From: Bin55 sp964511425
GTDB lineage: Bacteria > Pseudomonadota > Gammaproteobacteria > Pseudomonadales > Azotimanducaceae
DNA: 13,721 bases
Direction of reading: 5' to 3'
Assembly: GCA_964511425.1 (NCBI GenBank)
Contig: CAZEFI010000051.1
Span: 1-13,721 of the forward strand
The first letter of the stretch is position 1; the number at the start of each line of letters is the position of its first letter. Below the pieces are notes generated by a model. That model did not search any database and was not told where the DNA came from. It was given only the letters and a program-made list of their open reading frames with translations. Made by a program: the position numbers and the translations under genes. Shown here one piece after another: positions 5,766-13,721 of the stretch.

Positions 5766-6482
5766 TTATCGACGGAAGGGGCTACGAGTCACTTCGGCTT
5801 CAAAAGTATTGTTTTGCCCATCATAGGTCTCATCGCCGATCCAATAATAGCGGGCTCGGGCACTACGGTCGCGATTGTATGGTGGCGTAAACACGTCAAT
5901 CATGCGAGTGAATTCTCTTGCATGCAATTCATGAATGTTGCCTCGCTTCGACGTGAGTGTCGCGGTTGCACCCGGGGTCATGGTAAGGTTTCTTTCTTTT
6001 TGCAATAGAGGCAAGTCTTGCTCGCTAGTCTCTGTAAGTTTGTCGTAGTGGGTAACATCGATCTTTCCGTGGGTACAGATAACGACACCAGTCATATCCG
6101 GGTGATCGTGTAATGGTATTTTTTCGTCTGCTTCAAACTCTAGCAACGAAACTTGAAACTCAGTCTTTCGATGAATAGTTCGGATTTCAGGAAAGTGAGC
6201 GTTGTAATTGTTGTAACTGTCAATAAACTTACCGACTTTGTCGTCATCCAAGTTCAGACGAACTAGAAGATTTTCTATTTTTCTGGTGTAATCGTCTTGA
6301 CTTTGTGTCCACTCTTCGTCAAACTGCGCCGCAGCGAGTTCATCACAAATCTGTAGAAACTCATCCCACCCTAGTTTCTCTGCATCTTTTTGAGCCAAAA
6401 GAGACGTGTAGGGTAGGGTAGCAGCAACTGCGAGCGAACTTCCCGATAACTGTAGTACTGTACGGCGAGTGATACTTGGCAT
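5766..6482 (-). CDS. Tat-exported cupin of the cysteamine / plant cysteine oxidase (PCO/ADO) thiol dioxygenase family
   Basis: From the ATG at 6482 the product has 238 residues. The N-terminus contains TRRTVLQLSG (5-14) followed by a hydrophobic stretch and LLAQ, a twin-arginine export signal. The cupin core carries PLHDHPDMTG (124-133), then GNIHEL (182-187) and DVFTPPYN (196-203). These correspond to the PCO_ADO family pattern of PLHDHPGMT, GNIHxF and VLGPPY. His125, His127 and His184 would be the Fe(II) triad. The family adds O2 to a thiol, giving sulfinate from cysteamine, free cysteine or N-terminal cysteine. The true substrate here is unknown. A TTG at 6491 would extend the protein by three residues, but AGGAG at about 6494-6498 sits too close to it, so ATG 6482 is preferred. 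It faces znuA convergently across 51 bp. Confidence 0.8.
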   Translation of the reverse strand: MPSITRRTVLQLSGSSLAVAATLPYTSLLAQKDAEKLGWDEFLQICDELAAAQFDEEWTQSQDDYTRKIENLLVRLNLDDDKVGKFIDSYNNYNAHFPEIRTIHRKTEFQVSLLEFEADEKIPLHDHPDMTGVVICTHGKIDVTHYDKLTETSEQDLPLLQKERNLTMTPGATATLTSKRGNIHELHAREFTRMIDVFTPPYNRDRSARARYYWIGDETYDGQNNTFEAEVTRSPFRR

Positions 6483-6511
6483 AGGACGCAAATCTCCTTG
6501 TGTGTCCGAAA

Positions 6512-6539
6512 ATTTTACTTTCTGCGCGAGCTCACCTAA
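6512..6539 (-). promoter_or_regulatory. Candidate promoter of the thiol dioxygenase gene
   Basis: On the minus strand TTAGGT (plus-strand ACCTAA, 6534-6539) and TAAAAT (plus-strand ATTTTA, 6512-6517) are separated by 16 bp. They lie about 30-55 bp upstream of the preferred ATG at 6482, and the intervening sequence holds the AGGAG ribosome binding site. The -35 matches only loosely, so this is tentative. Confidence 0.35.
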
Positions 6540-6561
6540 GGAACGAAGGAACTACAACTCT

Positions 6562-6567
6562 TATAAT
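6562..6567 (+). promoter_or_regulatory. Consensus -10 box upstream of the ABC exporter pair
   Basis: TATAAT at 6562-6567 is a perfect -10 on the plus strand, about 95 bp before the first ABC gene. No -35 hexamer is visible at the right distance (bases 6539-6544 read AGGAAC), so an activator may be needed or the box may be fortuitous. If used, the transcript has a leader of roughly 88 nt that includes the hairpin at 6631-6651. Confidence 0.35.
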
Positions 6568-6630
6568 TCTCACATCTCAGCACATGTAGTCGCACGGAAT
6601 CATTGAGAAGTTCCGCTAGTAAACGACTTA

Positions 6631-6651
6631 TGTGCCATATACATAGGCACA
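6631..6651 (+). promoter_or_regulatory. Hairpin or operator dyad directly upstream of the ABC exporter start
   Basis: TGTGCC (6631-6636) and GGCACA (6646-6651) are perfect inverted copies separated by nine bases (ATATACATA). The second arm ends ten bases before the ATG at 6662, where a ribosome binding site would be expected, and no Shine-Dalgarno sequence is present. It could be a protein operator or an RNA hairpin controlling translation of the exporter. Confidence 0.4.
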
Positions 6652-6661
6652 GCCAAACTCT

Positions 6662-8560
6662 ATGAGGCACACGTACTCGGGTGGTATGCGGGGTCGTTAT
6701 CAAAGCGGACCGCGCCGAGAACGCTCTTCGTTCAAACATCTAGCTCATCTTCGAAAACTGTTGCCGTATCTTCGTCGATACGGTTGGTGGTTTGCCGTTG
6801 CGATATTGGGATTACTCATCCATCGATTTGGATTAGCATACGTTCCCGATTTCATGCGCACGGTAATCGATAGTCTTAACGACCCGGCAATTCCACCAAA
6901 TTATTTTTGGCCGGCGGTGGGAATTCTTGCTGTCGTGGCCGTGCAGTTCGTCATATTTGTTCCGGCGCGGCGCATACTTCGTCGGCTAGCGATTTCAGTG
7001 ACCTACGACCTTCGAAAACGATTGTTCAACAATGTGCAGTATCAGGGGCCAGGCTTTTTCAATAAGTTCAACACAGGGGACTTGATGTCGCGTGCTGTGA
7101 ACGACGTGAGCCAAGTGCGAATGTTTGTGTCTTTCGGGATGGTTCAGATTGCGACGTTTGTGTTTACGCTGATGATCGTCCCTCCCAAAATGTTCCAATT
7201 TTCTCCAAGTTTGGCTATTGCAACGTTGATTCCTCTACCGTTCGTGGTATTTACGGGGTTTCTAATTACGAGAAAGATCTATCCGTATTTCATGGAGCGT
7301 CAAGAAGCAATGGCGGAAGTAACGTCTTTTACTCAAGAGAACCTGAGCGGGATACGAACGATCCAAGCGATGGCTCAAGAAGATCAAGAGATAGACAGAT
7401 TTCGTCGAACTGCAACCCATTACACGAAAAAAGCCTATCGAGCTTCAAGATTTATGGCATTCATGAATCTCACCATGACTACTTTAACTGCGCTTTCACC
7501 ACTGATCGTCTTGAGTTACGGTGGATATCTAGTAATTCAAGGTGACATAACGATCGGTGTGTTGCAAGCTTTTCTCGGATGGTTGTTAATACTAGCTGGT
7601 TCCGTGTCTCATATCGGATGGGCGTTATCTTTGTTTTTCTCCGCAGCGGCAGGCACTGAAAGAATATTTGAAATTGTTTCTCATCAACCAGAAGTTCAAG
7701 ATAAAGCCAAATTGGGAACGATCGCTGAAATAGATCCGTCAGTCCAAATCAGGGGATTGTCCTACACTTATCCGGAAGCGTCTGAACCTGCCGTCAATGG
7801 TGTTGACATAAACGTCAAATCGGGACATACCGTTGCATTTTTAGGGCGAATGGCGTCGGGAAAAAGCACAATCTTAAAAGCGATAGTGCGCCTTATCGAT
7901 ACTCCACGCGACACGATATTTGTTGGAGACCACGATATATGTGATCTACCCATACAACAGCTAAGAAAAGAGATTGCACTAGTACCTCAATATGCATTTT
8001 TGTTTTCTGCATCGGTGAAGGAAAATGTTTCTTACGATGACGTTTCCCGAGGCGATGAGGCCGTTTGGGACGCTACCGACGCCGCCAGTATGGAAGAGAC
8101 GATTGCGGAACTATCCGAAGGACTGCGAACTATCGTTGGCGAACGTGGTGTTACTCTCTCAGGTGGTCAAAAACAACGCTCCACTCTGGCGAGAGGATTG
8201 ATACGAGACTCGAAAGTGCTTCTTTTGGATGATGTGTTTTCGAGTGTGGATACGGAGACCGAAGAGCGGATTATTCGTGGTTTGAACCGATTACGAAAGG
8301 ATAAAACCACCATCTTGATTTCACATCGTGTATCAACCGCGAGGCACGCGGATTACATTTATGTATTTGACGACGGGAAAGTCATTGAGAGCGGTACTCA
8401 TACCGAATTACTCGCGCGAGGCGGGCACTATGCTGATTTAGAAGCGGTGCAAAGTAATCAGGATCGTGATCAATCACGACGAGCTCGACTGATTCGAAAA
8501 CTTCAAGAAATCGAGCAACCGTCCGAAGAATCTCTCGAACCACGGAGACTTGCAGGCTAA
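6662..8560 (+). CDS. ABC exporter half-transporter with degenerate catalytic site (MdlA-like)
   Basis: This 632-residue protein has an N-terminal six-helix exporter domain (about 40-335) and a C-terminal ATPase domain (about 360-590). Walker A reads GRMASGKST (395-403), with Ala replacing the usual Gly at the fourth position. The Q-loop is Gln443, the signature LSGGQ (499-503) is intact, Walker B VLLLDD (519-524) has Asp524 instead of the catalytic Glu, and the H-loop is His555. Loss of the catalytic Glu is the mark of the degenerate partner in heterodimeric exporters such as MdlAB, BmrCD and TM287/288. The C-terminal 40 residues are charged. No Shine-Dalgarno precedes ATG 6662; an in-frame ATG at 6686 is an alternative, and an upstream in-frame TAG (6644-6646) prevents extension. 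Its stop overlaps the next start by one base. Exported substrate unknown (lipid, drug or peptide). Confidence 0.9.
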   Translation: MRHTYSGGMRGRYQSGPRRERSSFKHLAHLRKLLPYLRRYGWWFAVAILGLLIHRFGLAYVPDFMRTVIDSLNDPAIPPNYFWPAVGILAVVAVQFVIFVPARRILRRLAISVTYDLRKRLFNNVQYQGPGFFNKFNTGDLMSRAVNDVSQVRMFVSFGMVQIATFVFTLMIVPPKMFQFSPSLAIATLIPLPFVVFTGFLITRKIYPYFMERQEAMAEVTSFTQENLSGIRTIQAMAQEDQEIDRFRRTATHYTKKAYRASRFMAFMNLTMTTLTALSPLIVLSYGGYLVIQGDITIGVLQAFLGWLLILAGSVSHIGWALSLFFSAAAGTERIFEIVSHQPEVQDKAKLGTIAEIDPSVQIRGLSYTYPEASEPAVNGVDINVKSGHTVAFLGRMASGKSTILKAIVRLIDTPRDTIFVGDHDICDLPIQQLRKEIALVPQYAFLFSASVKENVSYDDVSRGDEAVWDATDAASMEETIAELSEGLRTIVGERGVTLSGGQKQRSTLARGLIRDSKVLLLDDVFSSVDTETEERIIRGLNRLRKDKTTILISHRVSTARHADYIYVFDDGKVIESGTHTELLARGGHYADLEAVQSNQDRDQSRRARLIRKLQEIEQPSEESLEPRRLAG

Positions 8561-10581
8561 TGGCTGAAGCAAGAGTTCAAAATTCAGCTAGTTCAGAAAC
8601 AAAGTACTCGGCGTTTGACCAACATCTGACCCATAGAGCGGTCAATGTTCGGATGTTCGCTCGATTGTTACGGTGGACAAAACCATATCGCATTACTTTG
8701 GGAGCCAGCATAGTACTGTTGGTATTTGGTGCCCTTATTGCGGTTGCTATTCCCTTACTACTTGGTCGAGTCATCGTTGACGAGATTCTTGCCGTTAAAC
8801 CTGGATCAGCTGAGTATGTACTACCGGATTTTGGGTTAGTGGAATTGACACACTGGATAGCAAGTTTGTTGAATTCTAACCTGCTGCTAGCCGCGATTTT
8901 GTTGTACGTTGTCCTGGTACTAACACAGTCATTTGCGGCTCTAGCACAGTCCCTTACATTAACGAGCGGAGCACTCAAAACTCTACGGGATTTACGGGTT
9001 GACTTGTTCGCTTCACTCGAGCGAAAACCTTCCTCGTTCTATGATCATGTTGCGGTAGGGAGAGTCATGACCCGAGTCACCAATGACATCGAAAATTTGT
9101 ACAACCTCATCACGTCGTTTATTCAGATCGTAGCAGATTTCGTACCTTTTGTCATCATCATTGGTGTGATGCTCCATTTGAGTTCGAGTTTAACGCTTGT
9201 TGCGCTCTCCATCCTACCGATTGCTGTAGTAGTAACCATCGTGTTTCGGTTCATTATTACTAAGTTCTTTCGCTTGATTCGCGATTCAGTGTCGACATTG
9301 AATCAATATTTACAAGAAGATCTTATGGGTATTGAAGTCGTTCAGCTATCAGGCCGGCAGGAGCAAAACATAGAAGAATATACCGCCCACAATCGTGAGA
9401 ATCGGAAGCAAGAGTTCGGTGCGATCAACTATGAAGTTTTGTTCGAAAGTTTTAATACGAGCTTACCAAGCATCGCTTCTGCTCTGATCGTTTGGTATGG
9501 GGGAGGGGAAGTAGTTCAAGAATCGATTTCGATCGGAGTCTTGATCACATTCACGTACTTCGTCAGTATGTTAATAACACCCATTTCTGGAGTTGGACAG
9601 TTTTTTAACACTCTGTTCCGTTCCATGGCGTCGGGTGAACGAATCTTTCAAGCTCTAGATTGGGAGGAGCAACTGCACGAACCTGCGCATCCTGTTAAGT
9701 TACCGAAACGGTTACGCGGAGAAGTGCAATTTCGAAATGTCAATTTCACATATAAGAAGGGAAACAAAGTGCTTGACGATGTTTCGTTTCACATCAAGCC
9801 TGGTGAAAAGTTAGCAATAGTTGGTCCGACTGGTTCGGGAAAGAGCACAATCATTCGGTTATTGGCACGATTTTATGACATCGATGATGAGATGGTATAT
9901 GTCGATGGAATAGACGTTAACTCCATATCTAGCAAAGATTTACGTCAACGTATTGGTGTTGTACTGCAAGACTTTCACATTTTTTCTGGTACGGTTTACG
10001 AAAACATCTCATTAAATAATCCAGACATTTCTAAAGAACGAGTGGTTTGGGCGGCTCGGGTAGTAAATGCGGATCAATTCATTCATAAGTTACCTAATGG
10101 ATATGACACGGAATTAGCAGAACGAGGCCACAATTTATCGCAGGGTCAACAACAACTGTTGGCTTTTGCCCGAGTATTAGCCGCGAATCCTGAAATACTG
10201 GTGCTTGATGAAGCGACTTCGAGCATTGACACGGGTACCGAACTTATCATCCAAGACGGACTGAAAAAATTGGCTGAAGGGCGAACGTCGATCATTATCG
10301 CGCATCGACTGCAAACGATTCAAGAGTGTGATCGAATTCTAGTATTGCACCGAGGAAAAGTGTGTGAAATAGGTACTCACGAGGAATTAGTCGAACAAAA
10401 AGGAATCTACTTTACGCTTCATGAACTTCAATTTCAGGATGTTGACAAAGCTGAAGCTTTTGCAGTTGCAGAGGATCTTGAACAACGATCCGACCGAAGT
10501 CGCTGGCTACATCAAGATGATACTGAAGATTTAATACTTGGGATTGATAGACTTGATGCATCTAATACGTCTACGAATTAG
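8560..10581 (+). CDS. ABC exporter half-transporter, catalytic partner (MdlB-like)
   Basis: The product has 673 residues: a cytoplasmic N-terminus of about 40, a six-helix exporter domain (about 45-350), an ATPase domain (about 385-620) and a charged C-terminal tail of about 50. Walker A GPTGSGKST (422-430), Gln470, Walker B ILVLDE with catalytic Glu551 and the H-loop His582 are all canonical. The signature reads LSQGQ (526-530), with Gln in place of the second Gly. That altered signature faces the degenerate Walker site of the upstream protein, so the pair forms one sound and one impaired ATP site. The ATG overlaps the TAA of the first gene (TAATG), so the two are cotranslated, and GGAG at 8544-8547 may add initiation. 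It ends 24 bp before the convergent methyltransferase gene. A homodimer is unlikely given the complementary defects. Confidence 0.92.
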   Translation: MAEARVQNSASSETKYSAFDQHLTHRAVNVRMFARLLRWTKPYRITLGASIVLLVFGALIAVAIPLLLGRVIVDEILAVKPGSAEYVLPDFGLVELTHWIASLLNSNLLLAAILLYVVLVLTQSFAALAQSLTLTSGALKTLRDLRVDLFASLERKPSSFYDHVAVGRVMTRVTNDIENLYNLITSFIQIVADFVPFVIIIGVMLHLSSSLTLVALSILPIAVVVTIVFRFIITKFFRLIRDSVSTLNQYLQEDLMGIEVVQLSGRQEQNIEEYTAHNRENRKQEFGAINYEVLFESFNTSLPSIASALIVWYGGGEVVQESISIGVLITFTYFVSMLITPISGVGQFFNTLFRSMASGERIFQALDWEEQLHEPAHPVKLPKRLRGEVQFRNVNFTYKKGNKVLDDVSFHIKPGEKLAIVGPTGSGKSTIIRLLARFYDIDDEMVYVDGIDVNSISSKDLRQRIGVVLQDFHIFSGTVYENISLNNPDISKERVVWAARVVNADQFIHKLPNGYDTELAERGHNLSQGQQQLLAFARVLAANPEILVLDEATSSIDTGTELIIQDGLKKLAEGRTSIIIAHRLQTIQECDRILVLHRGKVCEIGTHEELVEQKGIYFTLHELQFQDVDKAEAFAVAEDLEQRSDRSRWLHQDDTEDLILGIDRLDASNTSTN

Positions 10582-10605
10582 AGCATTTCCGAACTACTTC
10601 ATGAC

Positions 10606-13566
10606 TCAAATATGTTCTTGAGATCGTTGATCGTGAGCGAACTTTGGACTGTGGTTGTTACCGCCAACCGATGGTTCACAACACCAAAGATAGCACAGGT
10701 CACGAATTAGATTGATAGTATCTCGCGGTAGTTCTAAGATGTCGACAATAGCTTCGTCAATTTGTTTTCGAACAGGATCTTCGTGTGCTTGACATGCTGG
10801 AAGCAGTTTTTGTTCACGGAGAGTTTCATAGTATTTTTGAGCTTTATTCACGCGGGCAGCTTTGAGGTAGTTAAAGTCAGGACAGGGAATCGCCTTTAGC
10901 GACTCAATTTGGGTACGAGAGCGACCAGAGTGAGTTCTTGTTCCTTGTGTCCAGTGCGTGATCATCCCCAAAGTCGAATTAGACCACAACGAGAACACTG
11001 AATAGATCTCTGGTCGATCATGTTGAAGTGTAGTCCAAGTTGACCCACCTAGAACTGACTGAGCCGTAGTAGCTGAAATAATTGCTTGTGAGGTCCATCT
11101 CATGTTCCGAGAATAGAGAAGGGTACTTGCGGTTTGCCTCATATTTTGTTCGGCTTGCGGCACCTGTCGATCGTATCGAGGTAGTGCTTTATGTGTCGGC
11201 TGTACCAACAACTGTTGCTGAGTCTCGGAGTTAGCTCTCCAAAGTGATAAGTCAGGCGTTAATACCGAATCGTGTTCATTGAACTCATGAATTTCAAATG
11301 CGCCCCTAGCGTTTCCTCCCACCGGGTATCCAATTAAATCATGTGTTGGTCCAACGTTAAACATCGCAGATAAAGTAGTCATGGGTAGATTCAAACTTTC
11401 ACAACGATCTTTCCAGAAAAGTCTTCCCTCCGTTAAGTGTTTAGCAGACACGTAAAAGTGAGGGTTAAGAGTACCTAATTGACTCCAGGGATAATCGGAG
11501 TTAGCTATTGATCCTAACTCGATATGTCCAATCTCATCGTTACCAACCTTGAGGGGACGCCAATCACCAGGGTGCTGGATCTCTTCTTTTGTCGTCAGTA
11601 TGCTTCGGGCTATTTCTGCAGACTGACCGATACTGTGTGTGGGTTCATACAGAGTCACTGTAAAAATATTATTCCCTTTTAGATCCTCCGTCTTTTCGCA
11701 ATTTCTAGTCGCGATGAGCAACATTTCCTCCATTCCGGTGTCCGCTGAAAGAGCTTGTTTTCCTAACGCCTTACCACCAAGAACTGCAATAGCTAGGATA
11801 TCATGAAACTCCTCAAATAACATTGCACGAGTACTCTTCCACGACGGAGCGAATGCTGCTGTCAACGGTAGTACAAACCCAATGCGCCCACTTGGTTTAA
11901 TCTTTTTCTTCGCCAACACTAGATAGGATGCTGCCATTCCTGCTGTTTTGATCGCAGGAAGACTATGAATAAGTTTTCCCCAGCGTTTTTGACATTCGGT
12001 ACGAGTCTTTTCATCCATACCAGCAACGTCGAGCGCAGCCTGACCTCCACGAGTCCGAGAATAGGGAGGGTTCATCAAGATCCAATCCACACTGCTGTCA
12101 GCAACGGTGAGTTCTTTAGCGTTCGCATTCTCCTGATTACCTACAGACACACTACCCATTTCGTCAAACAGATCAGTGACGTGGTCAGACTCTAAGTATT
12201 CCAATGAACCAGTCAGTGCTTTCGGTCCGCCTACGACCAACCATCCAACTCGAGTCTTTGAATACTCTTGTTTTAGATTCATGATAGCTAACGAAGCAGT
12301 AGTTAGGTGCGCTGCGATAGGGCTAATGTCGGTACCGATTAAACCATGTTCGACCGCGTTTTTGTGAAAATCATCCAGTGCGGAATTACCAGTTGTACTC
12401 TCAAATTCATGTAGGCTCAGTACTCGTCGATAGGCCGCACGAAGTAGGGTGCCTGTACCGCAAGCAAAATCCGCGATACAGTGTTTGTTCAACACTTTAG
12501 GATCAGCCCAATTTTCGGCTGTGAGATCGGAGTTTCGAATCGTAAGATCAGCAAGCAATTCCGCGGTTGCAGGTTGAGTGTAAAACGCGGCGGACTCCTT
12601 GCGATCATCCGCTAATTCTGGGAAGAGTTCAGCACCTATGTTGAACTGGGAACTGATCCTAGATGTCTCGATTAGTTCAGCAGCTTCAATTAGTAATTCC
12701 AATGCATGGGACGTTCCCCGAAGATCTTTACTCGAATATGCTTGCAATACTGTCACTGCTGGTTGAAATACCGAATACCAGTTACGTTGCAAGATGGTGT
12801 CCCATTCCTGCCGTAGTTTTCTCGGCAGTACGGGTAGTGAATGTAAAACTGACAAGTTCTTAGTTACAGGATTTCCATCTCGGTGTAGTTGTAATTGCAC
12901 CAGAATAGCGTTCAACCACAACACCATAGTGGTATGCAGACTGGTCAAGTGTGTCCGTTGTTGTAGAACTTCACGTAAGTCATCGAGTACGGTTGGTGCC
13001 ACACTAGACTGAAACCGAAAAGCTGCTTGTCGAATCTTTAAAGCGACATCTTTTGCTACTTTCTCCAGTACGTACTTAGGCAGTGCTTCGGAAGTCAGAA
13101 AGTGCGATAGGTCAAAAATCGAACCTGATATGAATCCTTTTTCTGGCCATCGACGGACCTGCATATCAGCTCTGGGCTTCTGTTGTTGGTGTAATGCGTA
13201 TCGCAGCCGCGCACCGTTCAAAATAACTTTTCTCACATCTTCCGTTGTATTTAAGCCGCGAAAAAGTGGATCAATGTGTATGGCTAGCGTGGCAAGAACA
13301 GGTATATTTCCTTGCAAATAATGACGACCCAAACGACTTCTAGCGTCTTTATCTGCATCTAGAGCGTTAAAGGAGGTTTCTATGATGGTAGGCTGTAGGC
13401 CTTTACCGGTGATCAATAGATCAGGCCTCAATGAGTTTCGCTCGGCTATTAAATTGGTTTTCTCCACCAAGATTAAATCCGGTGCATGTAGCCATTCGTG
13501 CCGGACATGCCGCAGTGCGATACCTAGACCTTCATTAAAAGTGTTTTCGGTAAGACGCGGCTTCAA
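10606..13566 (-). CDS. N6-adenine DNA methyltransferase with PD-(D/E)xK-like N-terminus (type IIG-like)
   Basis: The product has 986 residues. At 48-65 the arrangement RPDLLI...TIIETSF resembles a PD-(D/E)xK nuclease core in which the Lys is replaced by Ser. It is followed by DKDARSRLG (72-80). The methyltransferase part shows FYTQPATAELLADL (328-341, motif X region), DFACGTG (366-372, S-adenosylmethionine motif I), GTDISP (411-416) and NPPY (499-502, catalytic motif IV of N6-adenine enzymes). The C-terminal half would hold target recognition. This layout is that of large single-chain methylases such as type IIG enzymes; PglX (BREX) and DrmMI (DISARM) are related, but none of their partner genes is in the window. 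The frame opens at a TTG (13564-13566) with no Shine-Dalgarno; no ATG is available upstream before an in-frame stop, so the start is uncertain. Confidence 0.85.
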   Translation of the reverse strand: MKPRLTENTFNEGLGIALRHVRHEWLHAPDLILVEKTNLIAERNSLRPDLLITGKGLQPTIIETSFNALDADKDARSRLGRHYLQGNIPVLATLAIHIDPLFRGLNTTEDVRKVILNGARLRYALHQQQKPRADMQVRRWPEKGFISGSIFDLSHFLTSEALPKYVLEKVAKDVALKIRQAAFRFQSSVAPTVLDDLREVLQQRTHLTSLHTTMVLWLNAILVQLQLHRDGNPVTKNLSVLHSLPVLPRKLRQEWDTILQRNWYSVFQPAVTVLQAYSSKDLRGTSHALELLIEAAELIETSRISSQFNIGAELFPELADDRKESAAFYTQPATAELLADLTIRNSDLTAENWADPKVLNKHCIADFACGTGTLLRAAYRRVLSLHEFESTTGNSALDDFHKNAVEHGLIGTDISPIAAHLTTASLAIMNLKQEYSKTRVGWLVVGGPKALTGSLEYLESDHVTDLFDEMGSVSVGNQENANAKELTVADSSVDWILMNPPYSRTRGGQAALDVAGMDEKTRTECQKRWGKLIHSLPAIKTAGMAASYLVLAKKKIKPSGRIGFVLPLTAAFAPSWKSTRAMLFEEFHDILAIAVLGGKALGKQALSADTGMEEMLLIATRNCEKTEDLKGNNIFTVTLYEPTHSIGQSAEIARSILTTKEEIQHPGDWRPLKVGNDEIGHIELGSIANSDYPWSQLGTLNPHFYVSAKHLTEGRLFWKDRCESLNLPMTTLSAMFNVGPTHDLIGYPVGGNARGAFEIHEFNEHDSVLTPDLSLWRANSETQQQLLVQPTHKALPRYDRQVPQAEQNMRQTASTLLYSRNMRWTSQAIISATTAQSVLGGSTWTTLQHDRPEIYSVFSLWSNSTLGMITHWTQGTRTHSGRSRTQIESLKAIPCPDFNYLKAARVNKAQKYYETLREQKLLPACQAHEDPVRKQIDEAIVDILELPRDTINLIRDLCYLWCCEPSVGGNNHSPKFAHDQRSQEHI

Positions 13567-13631
13567 CTGTGAGAGAGGAATATTTGAACTGTAAATGGAA
13601 TGGTTTGAGGCGGTTTAACTGACACTAACAA

Positions 13632-13658
13632 ATTGTAACGATGTCACTCAGTGATCAA
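13632..13658 (-). promoter_or_regulatory. Weak candidate promoter of the methyltransferase
   Basis: On the minus strand TTGATC (plus-strand GATCAA, 13653-13658) and TACAAT (plus-strand ATTGTA, 13632-13637) lie 15 bp apart, about 65-95 bp upstream of the TTG start. The spacing is shorter than ideal. An 11-bp dyad, TCACT-C-AGTGA (13644-13654), lies across the spacer and touches the -35, and might be a control site. The rest of 13567-13721 shows no convincing gene. Confidence 0.25.
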
Positions 13659-13721
13659 TCAGGATGACAAACACCGGCAATCGATGGGTCCAAAGAGTAT
13701 TTAAACTAACGAGAAGCCTCG

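Noticed and set aside
5762..5772. TCGAT-T-ATCGA palindrome at the znuA/thiol-dioxygenase junction as a terminator
   Set aside because: The single-base loop cannot fold as a hairpin and no T run follows on either strand; short palindromes like this occur by chance.
8577..8978. 133-residue minus-strand reading frame
   Set aside because: It is fully inside the first membrane domain of the second ABC gene, on the opposite strand, with no domain, signal or ribosome binding site; the ABC frame is certain.

Overview
The window looks like chromosomal DNA of a gammaproteobacterium. The strongest evidence is a tRNA-Glu(UUC) with a gammaproteobacterial-type sequence and an encoded CCA end, together with a divergent znuA / znuCB zinc-uptake locus, an outer-membrane DUF481 barrel and a Tat-signal protein, all of which imply a Gram-negative cell. 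Base composition leans slightly to AT by eye, and I saw no integrase, transposase, phage gene, CRISPR array or insertion sequence. No species can be named from this.

Layout from left to right. (1) Positions 1-147 may hold the 3' end of a gene that starts outside the window. (2) A plus-strand run follows: a possible 41-residue small ORF (148-273), a DUF815-type AAA ATPase (273-1157) and a DUF481 outer-membrane barrel (1154-2137). Both junctions overlap by a few bases, which suggests translational coupling. (3) A tRNA-Glu gene with its own promoter follows, and then two stem-loops in the convergent gap. (4) The minus-strand group is an unrecognised exported protein with a strongly acidic tail (2341-2955), znuB (3097-3900) and znuC (3931-4590). 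(5) znuA (4737-5714) diverges from znuC across a 146-bp control region containing inverted repeats. (6) A Tat-exported cupin of the cysteamine/plant-cysteine-oxidase thiol dioxygenase family lies on the minus strand (5766-6482). (7) Divergent from it is a pair of overlapping ABC half-transporters (6662-8560 and 8560-10581) forming an asymmetric exporter. (8) A 986-residue N6-adenine DNA methyltransferase with a PD-(D/E)xK-like N-terminus lies on the minus strand (10606-13566). (9) The last 155 bp is non-coding as far as I can see.

How the genes work together. ZnuA captures zinc in the periplasm and ZnuB/ZnuC import it; the acidic, histidine-containing exported protein beside znuB may belong to the same metal economy, but only its position and composition say so. 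The two ABC proteins should form one heterodimer: the first has a degenerate Walker B and the second a degenerate signature motif, and these fall in the same composite ATP site. The methyltransferase is the one gene with an accessory character (possible single-protein restriction or defence). The most unusual single gene is the thiol dioxygenase, because members of that family are normally intracellular whereas this one carries a twin-arginine export signal.
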